Notes: generated by a model not told the origin, from the letters alone. A DNA stretch of 64,000 nucleotides from Thermoleophilum album (GCF_028867705.1 NZ_CP066171.1:124001-188000); one strand, 5' to 3'; shown: positions 9,402 through 18,563, counted from the first letter of the stretch. Program-made: numbers and translations.

Positions 9402-9749
9402 TCAGCGGCCGGTCCGCTCGTCGACGAAGGCTGGGTAGCCGGCGCACGAAGCGGCGAAGACAAGTAGCGCCGCCACCATCCCCGCCCAGTGGGTTGCCGC
9501 GAGGAAGACGAGTGCGCCGGCGACGCCGCCGGCGAGGGCACAAAACAACGTGAACGGCACGGGCAAGCCGAGGATGCGCGCCGTTGCAAGTGCGCATAGG
9601 GTCCAAGCAACCGGGCCCGTGACGTAGCCCCAGTTCCGGAAGAAGTCCTCGGGGAGGGGTAGTGCCGCTAGTAGCGCGAAAAGCGCGAGAACTAGCGCCC
9701 CCTGGACCACGAGCGCACGGGTGAAAGACCTTTTGTCCACGCGCCGCAT
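9402..9749 (-). CDS. Small membrane protein, unknown function
   Basis: This 115-residue protein starts at ATG 9749 with the basic segment RRVDKRSFTR and has about four hydrophobic helices. The topology suggests an inner-membrane protein. No enzyme motif was recognised. It lies between the riboswitch/TerC unit and tRNA-Val, which is transcribed in the opposite direction. Confidence 0.6.
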   Translation of the reverse strand: MRRVDKRSFTRALVVQGALVLALFALLAALPLPEDFFRNWGYVTGPVAWTLCALATARILGLPVPFTLFCALAGGVAGALVFLAATHWAGMVAALLVFAASCAGYPAFVDERTGR

Positions 9750-9839
9750 CGTAGGGGTCGATCCCCTCGCTCGCGGCGAGCCGAGCTACGCGAGTGCACG
9801 CGGCCTGGGCCGCGGTACGCGCTACTCTCGTTCCCCCAC

Positions 9840-9912
<73 letters not shown>

Positions 9913-9943
9913 TGCTCGGAAAGGGACTTGCAAATCAGGCCCT

Positions 9944-11338
9944 TTACCGTCGCTCGGAGGGGTCGTCGGAGGACTCCACAGGCGCTTCTGAATCGACGGT
10001 GGTGCCCAATGGTGCCCAATCGGCACCCTTCACCAGCGCCCGCAGTCGCCTCTTCTCGTCCTCGCCGCGTCTCATCGCCTGCGCGTAGATGCGCAGCGCA
10101 AGCCGCGGGTCGCTGTGCCCCATCTGCTCCATGACGTCGGCGGGATCGTGGCCGAGCGCGTACAGGACGCTCGCGAACGTCCGCCGTAGGCTGTGGGGGG
10201 TGAGATGCGGCAGCGGAACCTCCCCGGCCCTCGCAAGCGCCTCGCAGGCCCTCTCCCGCGCCGCGGCGAGGATACGCCTGCGCACGTTGGACTCCGACGG
10301 CCTGCCGCCCGTGAGTGTGGGGAACACCCGATCGCAGGACTTTGGGCGGCGCCGCGCCTTCAGGTCGGAGAGGGCGTCCCGCAGGGCGGGCAGGAGATCC
10401 ACGTGCCGGACGCCGGCGGCGGTCTTTGCCTTGCCGACCCTCACGCGGCCGGCGGCGAGATCGACGTCCCCCCAGCGCAACTCGAGCGCCTCCGAGATCC
10501 GGAATCCGCCGAACGCGAGCGCGGCGAGCAGCGCGTGACGGTGGCGCGTGCTCGCCGCGCGCGCCTCCCGGTCCAGCGCCGCCGCCGCGTCGAGAAGCGC
10601 GGCGATCTGCGCCGCCCGGTCCAGGGAGGAGCGCTCCGGTCTTGCGACCTTGAGTCTCCGCCTGCGCCCTCGAGCCGGGTTGCGATCAAGCCGCCCGTAC
10701 TCCACCGCCGTCTCGAGGATGGACGCGAGCAGCACGAGGGTTTTGTTGATCGACTCGTTGGAGAGCGGGCGTGGCGTCTTCTCGCCCCGCGCCCGGGCGG
10801 CACGAAGCCGCTCGCTTTCCCGCACCTTCGCTGCCCTGTAGCGGTCGACGAGCTCGACGCTGATCTCAGAGAGGCGGTAGTCGGCGAAGAACGGGAGCAG
10901 GTGGTTGGACAGCCGCCAGCGGTAGCCCCTGCGGGTCTTGGGGGCGAGCTCCGGCTCGCGGGCCGCATACCATTGCGAGGCGAACTCGTGGAAGGTGGGC
11001 TCTCTCTGCGGCTCCGCGAGTTCGGGTGGCTCGTACGGTCGCCACAGGCCGCGCTCCACGTCGGCGAGGACGTGCCGGAGCTCCTCCTCGGCTTTCTGCC
11101 GCGTCCAACCGTCCTCGGACGTCCCCAGGGTGATGTAGCGGCGCTTGCCGTAGGCGCGGAAGCGCAGGGCGAACGTCGTCCCCCGCTTTCTTTCGCGGAC
11201 GATGACCTCACCTCGCGGTTTCGGTGCCGCTTCAGTCCTCCTCGCTCTTCTGCCGCCTGAAGATACCCGCCGCGGGGTGGGGCGAGGGCCGCCGGCATCC
11301 CCCACGGGCGTGCCCGCACTACGGCGCGCGTTTGACAC
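9944..11338 (-). CDS. Tyrosine-recombinase integrase
   Basis: This 464-residue integrase has an N-terminal arm-binding domain (RFRAYGKRRYITLG), a SAM-like core-binding domain around 115-220 and a catalytic domain. The full active-site set is present: Arg280 (GGFRISEALELRW), Lys303/305, His382 and Arg385 (HSLRRTF), His408 (MGHSDP) and Tyr418 (LRIYAQ). The stop lies only 31 nt from the tRNA-Val att repeat, the usual position for the enzyme that targets it. The GTG start at 11338 lacks a good ribosome site, and an in-frame GTG 11 codons later is an alternative. Confidence 0.93.
   Translation of the reverse strand: MSNARRSAGTPVGDAGGPRPTPRRVSSGGRRARRTEAAPKPRGEVIVRERKRGTTFALRFRAYGKRRYITLGTSEDGWTRQKAEEELRHVLADVERGLWRPYEPPELAEPQREPTFHEFASQWYAAREPELAPKTRRGYRWRLSNHLLPFFADYRLSEISVELVDRYRAAKVRESERLRAARARGEKTPRPLSNESINKTLVLLASILETAVEYGRLDRNPARGRRRRLKVARPERSSLDRAAQIAALLDAAAALDREARAASTRHRHALLAALAFGGFRISEALELRWGDVDLAAGRVRVGKAKTAAGVRHVDLLPALRDALSDLKARRRPKSCDRVFPTLTGGRPSESNVRRRILAAARERACEALARAGEVPLPHLTPHSLRRTFASVLYALGHDPADVMEQMGHSDPRLALRIYAQAMRRGEDEKRRLRALVKGADWAPLGTTVDSEAPVESSDDPSERR
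10000..10020. repeat. Overlapping tandem TGGTGCCCAAT pair (candidate integrase arm sites)
   Basis: Two copies of TGGTGCCCAAT sit head-to-tail at 10000-10010 and 10010-10020, inside the 3' end of the integrase gene and about 90 bp from the att core. The same 11-mer occurs twice more, as an inverted pair at 18865-18895 near the other end. This suggests protein-binding sites for integration or excision. Confidence 0.55.
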
Positions 11339-11374
11339 GGCCCGATGTGTGGGCGGCGACGAGGCCGCGGCGCG

Positions 11375-11743
11375 TCAGCGGCGCCTTCCCCGTACGGGCA
11401 GCAGCTCGACCGCCGGGGGCGTGCCAGACCGTCCCCTCCGTGGCGGCCTGGGTTTCGGCCTCGGCGGGCTGTCGAGCGCCTCGTCGGCCAGGGTAACGGC
11501 GCGCTCAGCGTCAAAACGCAGCCTTGCTCTGGGCCCGTCGCCGATGCGGATCGCCCCGAGGCGCGCCGCGTTGCGATACACCCAGTCGCGGGCCACGCCC
11601 AGACGGGCGGCCAGGGTGGCCGCGTCCACCAGTCCGCTTTGACGCGCCGTCCTCTCCTCGAGGATGTCCACGACCCGCCGGGAGATCGCGTCGATCGTCT
11701 CCGCGTCCGCCAGCCCGCTCGGCAGCCCTGCTGTGTCCTCCAA
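11375..11743 (-). CDS. Helix-turn-helix protein, probable excisionase / regulator
   Basis: The TTG start at 11743 has a GGAGGAG ribosome site 6 nt upstream and gives 122 residues. The core [20 protein letters not shown] reads as a MerR/excisionase-type HTH. It is followed by [15 protein letters not shown], the short wing common in element-borne HTH proteins. The tail is Pro/Arg-rich. It lies 36 nt upstream of the integrase gene on the same strand, the usual xis-int order. Function as excisionase is inferred from position and fold. Confidence 0.7.
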   Translation of the reverse strand: MEDTAGLPSGLADAETIDAISRRVVDILEERTARQSGLVDAATLAARLGVARDWVYRNAARLGAIRIGDGPRARLRFDAERAVTLADEALDSPPRPKPRPPRRGRSGTPPAVELLPVRGRRR

Positions 11744-11924
11744 GGCGTGCTCCTCCGCCCGGTTGTTTCCGTCTACCTCTCCCGTCGCTCCAGGTCCGCC
11801 TCTTGCCCCCCTCAATTTCGGCGCACAGCGGCCGGGGGCGGCTCGCCCCATCGGCCGACAAGCGCCAGTGGGCGCCGGCGCCGCTGTTGGCCGTGGCTGC
11901 GGCCGGCTGGCCGGGCCGGTCGAT

Positions 11925-12787
11925 CCCGAGGGCCTCGTAGATCTTGCCCTCGATCTCGGCCATGACATCGGGATGCTCGCGCAGGTACGCCTTGGCGTTG
12001 TTGCGCCCCTGGCCGAGCCGCTCGTCCCCGTAGCTGAAGAAGGCCCCGGACTTGCGGACGATGCCGTGCTCGACGGCGAGGTCGATGATGCAGCCCTCGC
12101 TCGAGATGCCGACGCCGTACTCGATGTCGAACTCGGCCTGCCGGAAGGGTGGGGCGACCTTGTTTTTGACGATCTTCGCCCGCACCCGGTTCCCGATCGT
12201 CTCGGTTCCCTCCTTGAGCGTCTCGATGCGGCGGATGTCGATCCGCTGGGAGGCGTAGAAGTTGAGCGCGCGGCCGCCGGGCTGGGTCTCGGGTGACCCG
12301 AACATGACTCCGACCTTCTCCCGAATCTGGTTCGTGAACAGGCAGACGGTGTTGGCACGGTTGAGGTTGCCCGCCAGCTTGCGGAGCGCCTGCGACATGA
12401 GCCGCGCCTGCAGGCCAACCTGCTGGTTACCCATCTGTCCCTCGATGACGATGGGTTTGGTGCCGCGCGCCAAAAGGTCGTCCTGCAGGCCAACCTGCTG
12501 GTTACCCATCTGTCCCTCGAGCTCGGCCCGCGGTGTCAGGGCCGCAACGGAGTCGATGGCGATGACGTCGATGGCGCCCGAGCGTACGAGGACGTCGGCG
12601 ATCTCGAGGGCCTGCTCGCCGTGGTTGGGCTGGGAGACGAGCAGCTCGTCGATGTCGACGCCGATGCGGCGCGCGTAGGCGGGGTCGATGGCGTGCTCGG
12701 CGTCGATGAAGGCGCACACGCCCCCCATCTTCTGGGCCTGGGCGATGATCTCGTAGACCAGGGTCGTCTTGCCAGACGAGGTGGTAC
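11925..12787 (-). pseudogene. recA: recA fragment lacking the N-terminal region
   Basis: The frame matches RecA from the Walker A remnant [16 protein letters not shown] through [42 protein letters not shown] and [14 protein letters not shown] to the GIDRPGQ region. Everything before the P-loop Ser is missing; the sequence upstream belongs to a serine-recombinase fragment on the other strand. A 25-codon in-frame duplication disrupts loop 1. The frame runs on through the downstream HTH gene region without a RecA-like end. It is almost certainly non-functional; an intact recA is expected elsewhere in the genome. Confidence 0.85.
12407..12520 (-). repeat. In-frame partial duplication within the recA fragment
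   Basis: A 39-bp unit occurs at 12407-12445 and again at 12482-12520, a period of 75 bp (25 codons). Each copy encodes [12 protein letters not shown]. The 36 bp between encode a non-Rec[14 protein letters not shown] segment. Normal RecA has this stretch once, near DNA-binding loop 1. Confidence 0.9.
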
Positions 12788-13260
12788 AGGCCCGGCTCTT
12801 TGGGCGGCAGGATGTCGACGACGACGCCCTCCGCGCCGCTGAACAAGCCGTTGAGAATGCCCGCGCCAACCTCGAACTCATCAAGGCCAACATCAGCATG
12901 GCGGCGCGAAAACCCGACCTCTGGGAAGAGGCCGTCGAGCGAGCCGAACGGGCCCTTCGCGACGCTCAGGTCGCCCAGCAGGAACTACTCGCGGAGGTGC
13001 GCCCGCCAATCGCCGTCCCGCGCGAGTTCAAGTGGGACGACCTGGACGTCGAGCAGCAGCGCGCACTCATCGCGGGTGCGGTCGATTGCATCTTCGTCCG
13101 TTCAGGCCGCGGCCTGCCTCCGGAGCGCCGCACGCTCATCCTTTGGAAGGGCCAGGCGGCCGAGTACGAGTTTGACCTCCCCGGCAAGGGGCGGCCGGCC
13201 AAGGGACCCATCCAGCCCATCGACTGGGACGACCCGGTAGCCGGGGTAAGCGTCTCGTAG
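12785..13260 (+). pseudogene. C-terminal fragment of a large serine recombinase
   Basis: About 158 residues read as the tail of a large serine integrase. There is a coiled-coil stretch ([20 protein letters not shown]), an [15 protein letters not shown] helix, then the closing strand region CIFVRSGRGLPPERRTLILW and a PIDWDD end. The catalytic and zinc-ribbon parts are absent. It joins the recA fragment head-to-head at about 12785, right at the RecA P-loop. It looks like the remnant of an older recombinase-mediated rearrangement. Confidence 0.7.
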
Positions 13261-13418
13261 CACCCCGAGCGCAGCGGCCCGCAGACGCTCGCGGGCCTCA
13301 GCAGGCATCGGCGTCTGCCCCGGGAGTCGCCTCGTCGCGGCAACGCGCGACGTTCGGTCCGGGCTCTCATGCACTTCGAGCCTCTTCCTGGGGCCCGGGT
13401 TGTTGCTGCCGGGGGGCG

Positions 13419-14192
13419 TCACACGGCGAAGCTACGCGCTTTCGGGCCGGCGACCGCAACCTCTGCGAACGTTTTTCGCCGCCTCCCGACCTGCGGGTCT
13501 GCCTGCCCAGCTCGCCCAGCAGGCCCGCTGTGCGGCACGGCTCGCTCAGAACGTGCGGCGACAGCCTCCGCGAAGCCTGGCTCTCCCATCGTGTCCCGCA
13601 CCCACCGGGCAAAGCAGGTCAGTGCGTCTTCCAGAGAGGGGTTTCCGTTCGCGGCTCCTACCGCGACGAGCAGACCGGCTGCCTGGCGGAGGTAGAGAGT
13701 GCAGTCGGTCGGCACCGGCGCTCGCCGGCTCAGCTCACGCACCGGCCCGAAGCTCTCGCCGTTGAGCCCGCGACAGGTCGCAAGCGCGGACCACCATCGC
13801 GCCGCAGGACGCCGCTCCACCCGCGCTGTCTCGCCTTCCCGCCGCAAGACCAGCCAGCGCGAGAGCAAGTGCGCCCACACCTCGTCCAGGTGCCGACCCA
13901 GCAAGGTGCCCGGATTGGAGGGGAGGTGGCCATCGTCCGCCGCGAGCTGCCGCAAGAACTCTGCCCGCACCTCGAACTCGATGCGCCACACCTGGAAGCC
14001 GTGACGCGCCGGCTCGTAGCCAGCTCGTTCCCACACCTCCCGGATCACGGCGTTGTCAGGCGCGTGCTCCGTCTTGTCGTAGATGCGTGCGTACACGGGC
14101 CGTCCGCGCTTGCCGAAGGTCAGTCCCGTCAGCCGCCGTCCGAGGTGACGCGTCGCAGCAGCTCCGCTCATGTCGCATCCGCCCAATCCCAT
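13419..14192 (-). CDS. Rep-like replication initiator, C-terminal half (split frame)
   Basis: The 257-residue product contains TGLTFGKRGRPVYARIYDKTEH and FQVWRIEFEVRAEFLRQL. This pattern matches the C-terminal half of Rep_trans/replication initiation factor proteins (RIYDK, then WRIE-E-R). Its N-terminal partner is the next gene upstream in another frame. ATG 14192 has GGAG 4 nt upstream. An internal ATG at 14171 overlaps the upstream stop as ATGA and would allow coupled translation. A TGA 12 nt before 14192 closes the frame. Confidence 0.6.
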   Translation of the reverse strand: MGLGGCDMSGAAATRHLGRRLTGLTFGKRGRPVYARIYDKTEHAPDNAVIREVWERAGYEPARHGFQVWRIEFEVRAEFLRQLAADDGHLPSNPGTLLGRHLDEVWAHLLSRWLVLRREGETARVERRPAARWWSALATCRGLNGESFGPVRELSRRAPVPTDCTLYLRQAAGLLVAVGAANGNPSLEDALTCFARWVRDTMGEPGFAEAVAARSERAVPHSGPAGRAGQADPQVGRRRKTFAEVAVAGPKARSFAV

Positions 14193-14773
14193 CCGTCTCC
14201 GTCATGTCGGCTCCCGCGCACGCGAGCACGCGTCGTGAACCGGTCGAGGTGCGACGTGGTCAGCTCGACACCAGCCACATCGGCCGCGAGATCGAGCCGA
14301 GAGATACGCCACACGGGCTCTACGTCCGGCGCTTTGCCCTCGACGAGCTGAAGCGGAAACCGCTCCACCGACGCCCGCGCGGCCCGATAGGCGTGCAGCG
14401 GTCCGACGCGCAGCAGGTAGTCAGCTCGGAGCTGCACGCAGAAGCGTGGCACTACGGCACGTGGCGGGGCTACGAAGATCACCCAGGCTGAGCAAGCGAG
14501 CGCGTATCGGTAGGCCCTCCGTAGAGCCGTCGGCAGGAGCAGCACGGGCTCTGCCTCCAGACCCTCGTCCCAGTGCCACCCAGTCGCCACTGGGCCAGAC
14601 GGCACCGTGGCGCGCGCTCTCGACTTGAGCCGCGAGAGCTTGAAGTCCAGTTCATCGGACGTGCGGCCACCGCAGAGCATCGGCACCTGCTCCACCGCGC
14701 AGGAGAGCTCCAGAGCGTCGACGTGGAGGCTCAGGAGCACGGCGCCATCCCCGAGTTCGCGCACGGTGCTCAC
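14168..14773 (-). CDS. Rep-like replication initiator, N-terminal half (split frame)
   Basis: This 201-residue protein ends with WRISRLDLAADVAG, the RLDLA-D motif that lies mid-protein in single-chain replication initiation factors, then HLDRFTTRARVR and a stop. The matching C-terminal motifs continue in the following frame. The GTG start at 14773 overlaps the preceding stop (GTGA). It is either a natural split, a frameshift mutation or a programmed frameshift in the 14168-14203 overlap. Confidence 0.55.
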   Translation of the reverse strand: MSTVRELGDGAVLLSLHVDALELSCAVEQVPMLCGGRTSDELDFKLSRLKSRARATVPSGPVATGWHWDEGLEAEPVLLLPTALRRAYRYALACSAWVIFVAPPRAVVPRFCVQLRADYLLRVGPLHAYRAARASVERFPLQLVEGKAPDVEPVWRISRLDLAADVAGVELTTSHLDRFTTRARVRGSRHDGDGWDWADAT

Positions 14774-15264
14774 TTAGCGTCCTCGCTCCAGCTCGTGGCC
14801 GCGCGGAACACCGCCCAGCTCGCAAGATGAGCGAGCTGAAGCAGGCGGAGCCGATCATTGGCCGTGCTGACCCCGGTGAGGTTCGGATGGAGCGCTCGGC
14901 CCTCAAGTACGCGCTCCATCGCGGCGCGAATGCTCATCCCCGGCTTGAACAGCAGGGAGGCGATGCGCCAGCACTTGGAGGCGAGCGTCGACCGGTCGTC
15001 CTCCGCGAGTCCGTCGAGGACCCCCGTCCCTTCCAGCGCCGCCCACGCACGGTCGTACAGCACCGTGATGGCCACGGGATGCAACGGGAAACAGACACCC
15101 GCAGGCGGCCTCTGCCACAGATCAACCTCAGCCTGCAGCAGCGGCGCCGGCAGCGGTGTCGGCACCTTCAAGCTGGCGTCGTGCAAGACGACCACACGAC
15201 CGTCGGACGACAGCCGCCCCTTCGGCGGGCGGGCCTTCGGCCGCTGCCACCGCGACGCACTCAT
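14770..15264 (-). CDS. Unknown protein of the element's replication operon
   Basis: This 164-residue protein starts at ATG 15264, which overlaps the upstream stop by 4 nt, and ends overlapping the rep N-half start. The N-terminus is basic (SRWQRPKARPPKG). The rest is soluble with alternating helices, for example CWRIASLLFKPGMSIRAAMERVLEG. No family was recognised. The tight coupling suggests a partner or accessory of the Rep-like proteins. Confidence 0.65.
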   Translation of the reverse strand: MSASRWQRPKARPPKGRLSSDGRVVVLHDASLKVPTPLPAPLLQAEVDLWQRPPAGVCFPLHPVAITVLYDRAWAALEGTGVLDGLAEDDRSTLASKCWRIASLLFKPGMSIRAAMERVLEGRALHPNLTGVSTANDRLRLLQLAHLASWAVFRAATSWSEDAK

Positions 15265-15602
15265 GACGCCTCCCGAGCACGCGCGAACGCTGCGACGACC
15301 GCCTCGCGCGACACCGTCGCCACCAGCTCACCACGAGCACGCCCGGACCGCACGGCCTCGACATGAAAGGCGATCGGTGTTCCAATCCGAAGGTCCGGCA
15401 GGTCGTCGGCCCCTCCATCAAGCCAGATCACCAGCGACTGACTCAGCCGCGCCGGATCGCGCAGCTCGACGATCGTGCGCTTCTCACCCGCCTTCGTCGT
15501 GATGGTCCGCGGGCGATCACCCAGGAGCCACGTCAACGCCAGTCCTCCCACAGCGCCAGCGGGACGGGGCACAGGCGGAACCGTCTTTGGTGCAGAAGCC
15601 AC
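15261..15602 (-). CDS. Unknown small protein, first gene of the replication operon
   Basis: This 113-residue protein starts at GTG 15602, preceded by GGAGG 9 nt upstream. Its beta-rich middle (TITTKAGEKRTIVELRD, SLVIWLDGG, RIGTPIAFHVEAVRSGR) could form an OB-like barrel, as expected for a single-strand-binding accessory, but this is only a pattern impression. It overlaps the next gene by ATGA. Confidence 0.6.
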   Translation of the reverse strand: MASAPKTVPPVPRPAGAVGGLALTWLLGDRPRTITTKAGEKRTIVELRDPARLSQSLVIWLDGGADDLPDLRIGTPIAFHVEAVRSGRARGELVATVSREAVVAAFARAREAS

Positions 15603-15933
15603 GTTGAGCAAACCTCCAGGTCGGTCGTTGACTGGCCCGACCGTGCGCTCGCGCCCCTGAAAGCCGCTGGTTCTTCGCAACAGTTGGCGCATTCGTGACC
15701 ACCCCACTAGGCGTGGTGGCGTTTGCGGGGGTCCTAATAAAGCAGGACCGGCACGTCGTCAGCCACCCACCCGCTGCGGCACGCGCGCCGATCGACGCGA
15801 CCAGCGAGCGTCCTGGCCGGCCCCTGGCGGACACTCATGCAGGCCAGCAGCCAGCGCCCGGCGACCACCGTCGGCGACGCCCCACACGTCCGCGGACTCG
15901 GAGACCGCTGGCCTGGCGCCGCTAGGCGTCGGC

Positions 15934-16875
15934 TCATTCGAGCTCTTCGTCCTCGGCCTCGTCCGGGAGTCCGCCCGGGGGCGTCCCGTCCCGTCGGCGA
16001 CGCACCTCTACATGCTCCGTGATGGGACTCCGATCGAGCACCGCGCCGATCAGGTCCTGGAAGAAAGTCCGCGCGTCCAGCTCCGGCGCGGGTTGATCGA
16101 TGTGCGTGACCTTCGGCTCCTCAGCTTCGTCGTCCCAGTCGGCCACCAGCAGCATCGTGGCGTCGAAGGCCTCACCCTTTCGGCGCAGACGAGCGAGGAT
16201 GTCGAAGAGGATCGCGTAGGCCCCTTCCTCGTCGTAGATCGTGCGGCGAACAAGGTACGCGTAGCCCATGGCGGCCATCGGGTGGCGAGCGCGGAGGCTC
16301 TTGACCTCCCCGACAGCCTCCTCGTGCCGGTTCTTCAGGTTCTTCCGGTAAGACGAGAACATCGTCTTCGTCGACACGAGCAGGTCTGGGCCGCGGCGCC
16401 ACGACGAGATGGCCACGTCGATCTGCTTCGAGTAGAAGTCACCCAGGATGTACGCGCTCGGCGCACCGGGCAGCTTCCCGTCGAGTGCACGGATCGCCTG
16501 CCGTAGCTCCCTCGGCTTCACCCGCTTGCCCGATTCCTGCTCAATCCTCCGAAGCTCCTGCTGGAGGTGGTCGAGGCCCGCTTCGACAGGAGCGAGGTCA
16601 TCAGGGAGAACCCGCGGACGCCGAACGCGTGGCCAGACTGCGTCTGGCGGGAAGCCAGCACGTCGCAGCTCGTGCGCGATCCATGCATCGAATGCCTTGG
16701 CGGGCCGGCCACTCTCCTGCTTGTCGCCAGCTGAGATCGGCTTCGACAGCAGCTCCGCCAGCAGGTCGAGGTCGGGCACGTAGGCGCCGTTCTTCCAGGG
16801 CGACTTGTTGGTGTCCGCCTCCTGGAGGAGCGGCTCGAACGGTGTGAAGTCGTCCTCGTCCTTCTTCTTCGCCAT
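15934..16875 (-). CDS. Probable type II restriction endonuclease
   Basis: This 313-residue protein is encoded directly after an N6-adenine methyltransferase; its ATG overlaps the methyltransferase TGA by one base. The central region has QIDVAIS, then PDLLVSTK (163-170), then NRHEEAVGEVKSLRARHPMAAMGY, the layout of PD-(D/E)xK restriction enzymes. If this is the active site, the usual Glu/Asp before x-Lys is Ser168, so another acidic residue such as Asp153 or Glu185/186 may complete it. The C-terminus is acidic. Role is inferred mostly from the partner gene. Confidence 0.65.
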   Translation of the reverse strand: MAKKKDEDDFTPFEPLLQEADTNKSPWKNGAYVPDLDLLAELLSKPISAGDKQESGRPAKAFDAWIAHELRRAGFPPDAVWPRVRRPRVLPDDLAPVEAGLDHLQQELRRIEQESGKRVKPRELRQAIRALDGKLPGAPSAYILGDFYSKQIDVAISSWRRGPDLLVSTKTMFSSYRKNLKNRHEEAVGEVKSLRARHPMAAMGYAYLVRRTIYDEEGAYAILFDILARLRRKGEAFDATMLLVADWDDEAEEPKVTHIDQPAPELDARTFFQDLIGAVLDRSPITEHVEVRRRRDGTPPGGLPDEAEDEELE

Positions 16876-18551
16876 CAGTCATCGCGCCTCGTCCGACGAC
16901 GCCGCAGCAGCGCGGCCGCCTCGCGGAGACCCGCCACCTCCGACGAGCTCAGCCCGACAGTACGACACAGCAGCGCGTCGTCGACCTCACGGACCACCTC
17001 GCGCCACTCACCTGCTCGCACCAGCTCGTCGAGCTTGGCCCTGTGTGCCTCAAGGAGCGACCACGCCCGCTCCAAGACGTCCGGCCGCGGAACCGGGAGC
17101 TCAGCGGCCTCACGCGGCTCCATCTTGAGGATCCCACCCCCATAGGACCGGCCGTAGATCTCCGCCCCGAGCATGGTCACGGAGTTGTAGGTCAGCAGGG
17201 GCAGCGCCTCGCGCACGAGCGCCGGAGCATCACTCCGGAGCATCACCCCATGCATCGAGTTGACCAGGGAAACACCCGCCTCATTCCGGATCAGACGCGG
17301 GTACCGGTGACTCATGTACGTGAAGAAGAGATCCGGCGGGGGAACAACCGGTGGCTTCCACCACGGCTTACGGACCGAGCACTTGTAGGCCTCGTGCACC
17401 CCCAGCTCCTCCCCGTGCGCGATGTATCGCGCAAGCCCGCCGGATGGCCTCTTCACGGACGGGTTGAGCAGCCAGACGCGATGGCCTTCCAGCTTGAGCT
17501 GTTCCCAGCGGCCACGGGTGAACCGGGTGCCTCGAAGGTGCTTCGTGCCCGGCGGAACGATGGGAGTCAGGTGCTGTCGGCCGATGTCGTACCGCGCGCG
17601 TGTAGCCTCCGACAGCGCGAAGAAGTCGTTCGCGCCCGTCACCGTGCCGAGCTCTGGCTGACCATACGCCGAGAGCGGCGTGTAGTGAGCGGACGCAACC
17701 TGCCGGAACAGATGCCGACGCTCGCCCGGCAGCAGGAGGTCCGTCCACTTCCCACTCGGGTGAGGAGCGACAGCAGTTCCGTCAAAGGGGTGGAGATGCT
17801 GCAGCTCGTCTGCATCGCGCACTTCGTGGAGAGCGAAGGCATCGCATCCACCGCTGCCGCGCGCCACGAGCAGCACGACCTGCTCCTCCGCGTCCGCGAA
17901 CTGGAGCTCCCTGAACAGGACGAGGTGCACCGCCTGGAAGCGCCTCCGCAACCACTGACGCACCGGCTCCGCATACCCGACCGTCAGCAGCTCAGCCGGG
18001 AGCACCATTGCGACGCGTCCTTCCGGTTTCAGGAAGGCACACGCGTGGACAAGCAGCGCAGCCCAGGAAGACGCGAGTCCGCTGAGACGCACGCCCTGCG
18101 CGAGGGCGGCGGCCGCAGACTTCGCCCGGACGCTCCCGCGGTGCTCGTGGTACCGCACGAACGGCGGGTTGCCCACCACGGCATCCACCCAGGGAAGACG
18201 AGCTCCAAGCTGTGCGGGCGTCGGCTGATCGAAGAAGTCCCCGCACAGCAACGTCGCTTCATGCCCGTCCGCTGCCAGTAGGCGCGACGCCTCGACGAGC
18301 GAGTCCTGATGGAGGTCGACTCCAAACAGCTGGTTCCGAATGTCGCCGGGCGTCGCTCCAGCTACAGCCAGCCGCCGGGCGGCCGCCTGCAGGAACACGC
18401 CCTCCCCGCAGGTGGGATCCAGCAGCGTGGCATCACGCCGGCCAGCAAGGGCCCAGGCGACGAGGAAGTCAGCGATCGGGTACGGCGTGAAGTACGCCCC
18501 GCGTTGCTTGCGCAGATCCGGGGTGTCGCCAGGTAGCAGCCGAGCCTCCAT
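16875..18551 (-). CDS. Type II DNA adenine-N6 methyltransferase
   Basis: This 558-residue gamma-class methyltransferase shows motif X RGAYFTP (17-23), the SAM-binding motif I LLDPTCGEGVF (43-53), an acidic motif II at GVDLHQD, and the catalytic motif IV NPPF (128-131). The large C-terminal part, with SVKRPSGG and SVTMLGAEIYGRSYGGG, should contain the target-recognition domain. It would protect the sites cut by the co-transcribed endonuclease. The recognition sequence cannot be read from the protein. Confidence 0.9.
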   Translation of the reverse strand: MEARLLPGDTPDLRKQRGAYFTPYPIADFLVAWALAGRRDATLLDPTCGEGVFLQAAARRLAVAGATPGDIRNQLFGVDLHQDSLVEASRLLAADGHEATLLCGDFFDQPTPAQLGARLPWVDAVVGNPPFVRYHEHRGSVRAKSAAAALAQGVRLSGLASSWAALLVHACAFLKPEGRVAMVLPAELLTVGYAEPVRQWLRRRFQAVHLVLFRELQFADAEEQVVLLVARGSGGCDAFALHEVRDADELQHLHPFDGTAVAPHPSGKWTDLLLPGERRHLFRQVASAHYTPLSAYGQPELGTVTGANDFFALSEATRARYDIGRQHLTPIVPPGTKHLRGTRFTRGRWEQLKLEGHRVWLLNPSVKRPSGGLARYIAHGEELGVHEAYKCSVRKPWWKPPVVPPPDLFFTYMSHRYPRLIRNEAGVSLVNSMHGVMLRSDAPALVREALPLLTYNSVTMLGAEIYGRSYGGGILKMEPREAAELPVPRPDVLERAWSLLEAHRAKLDELVRAGEWREVVREVDDALLCRTVGLSSSEVAGLREAAALLRRRRTRRDD

Positions 18552-18563
18552 CGGCCGCGAAGC

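Noticed and set aside
11511-11924. Extension of the RecA-like frame to base 11511
   Set aside because: After the GIDRPGQ region the frame reads Arg/Gly-rich nonsense that is the shadow of the HTH gene on the same strand.
13102-13422. A protein-like frame on the minus strand opposite the serine-recombinase tail (PAEARERLRAAALGVLRDAYPG)
   Set aside because: It has no ribosome site or neighbour on that strand, while the plus strand matches a recombinase C-terminus.
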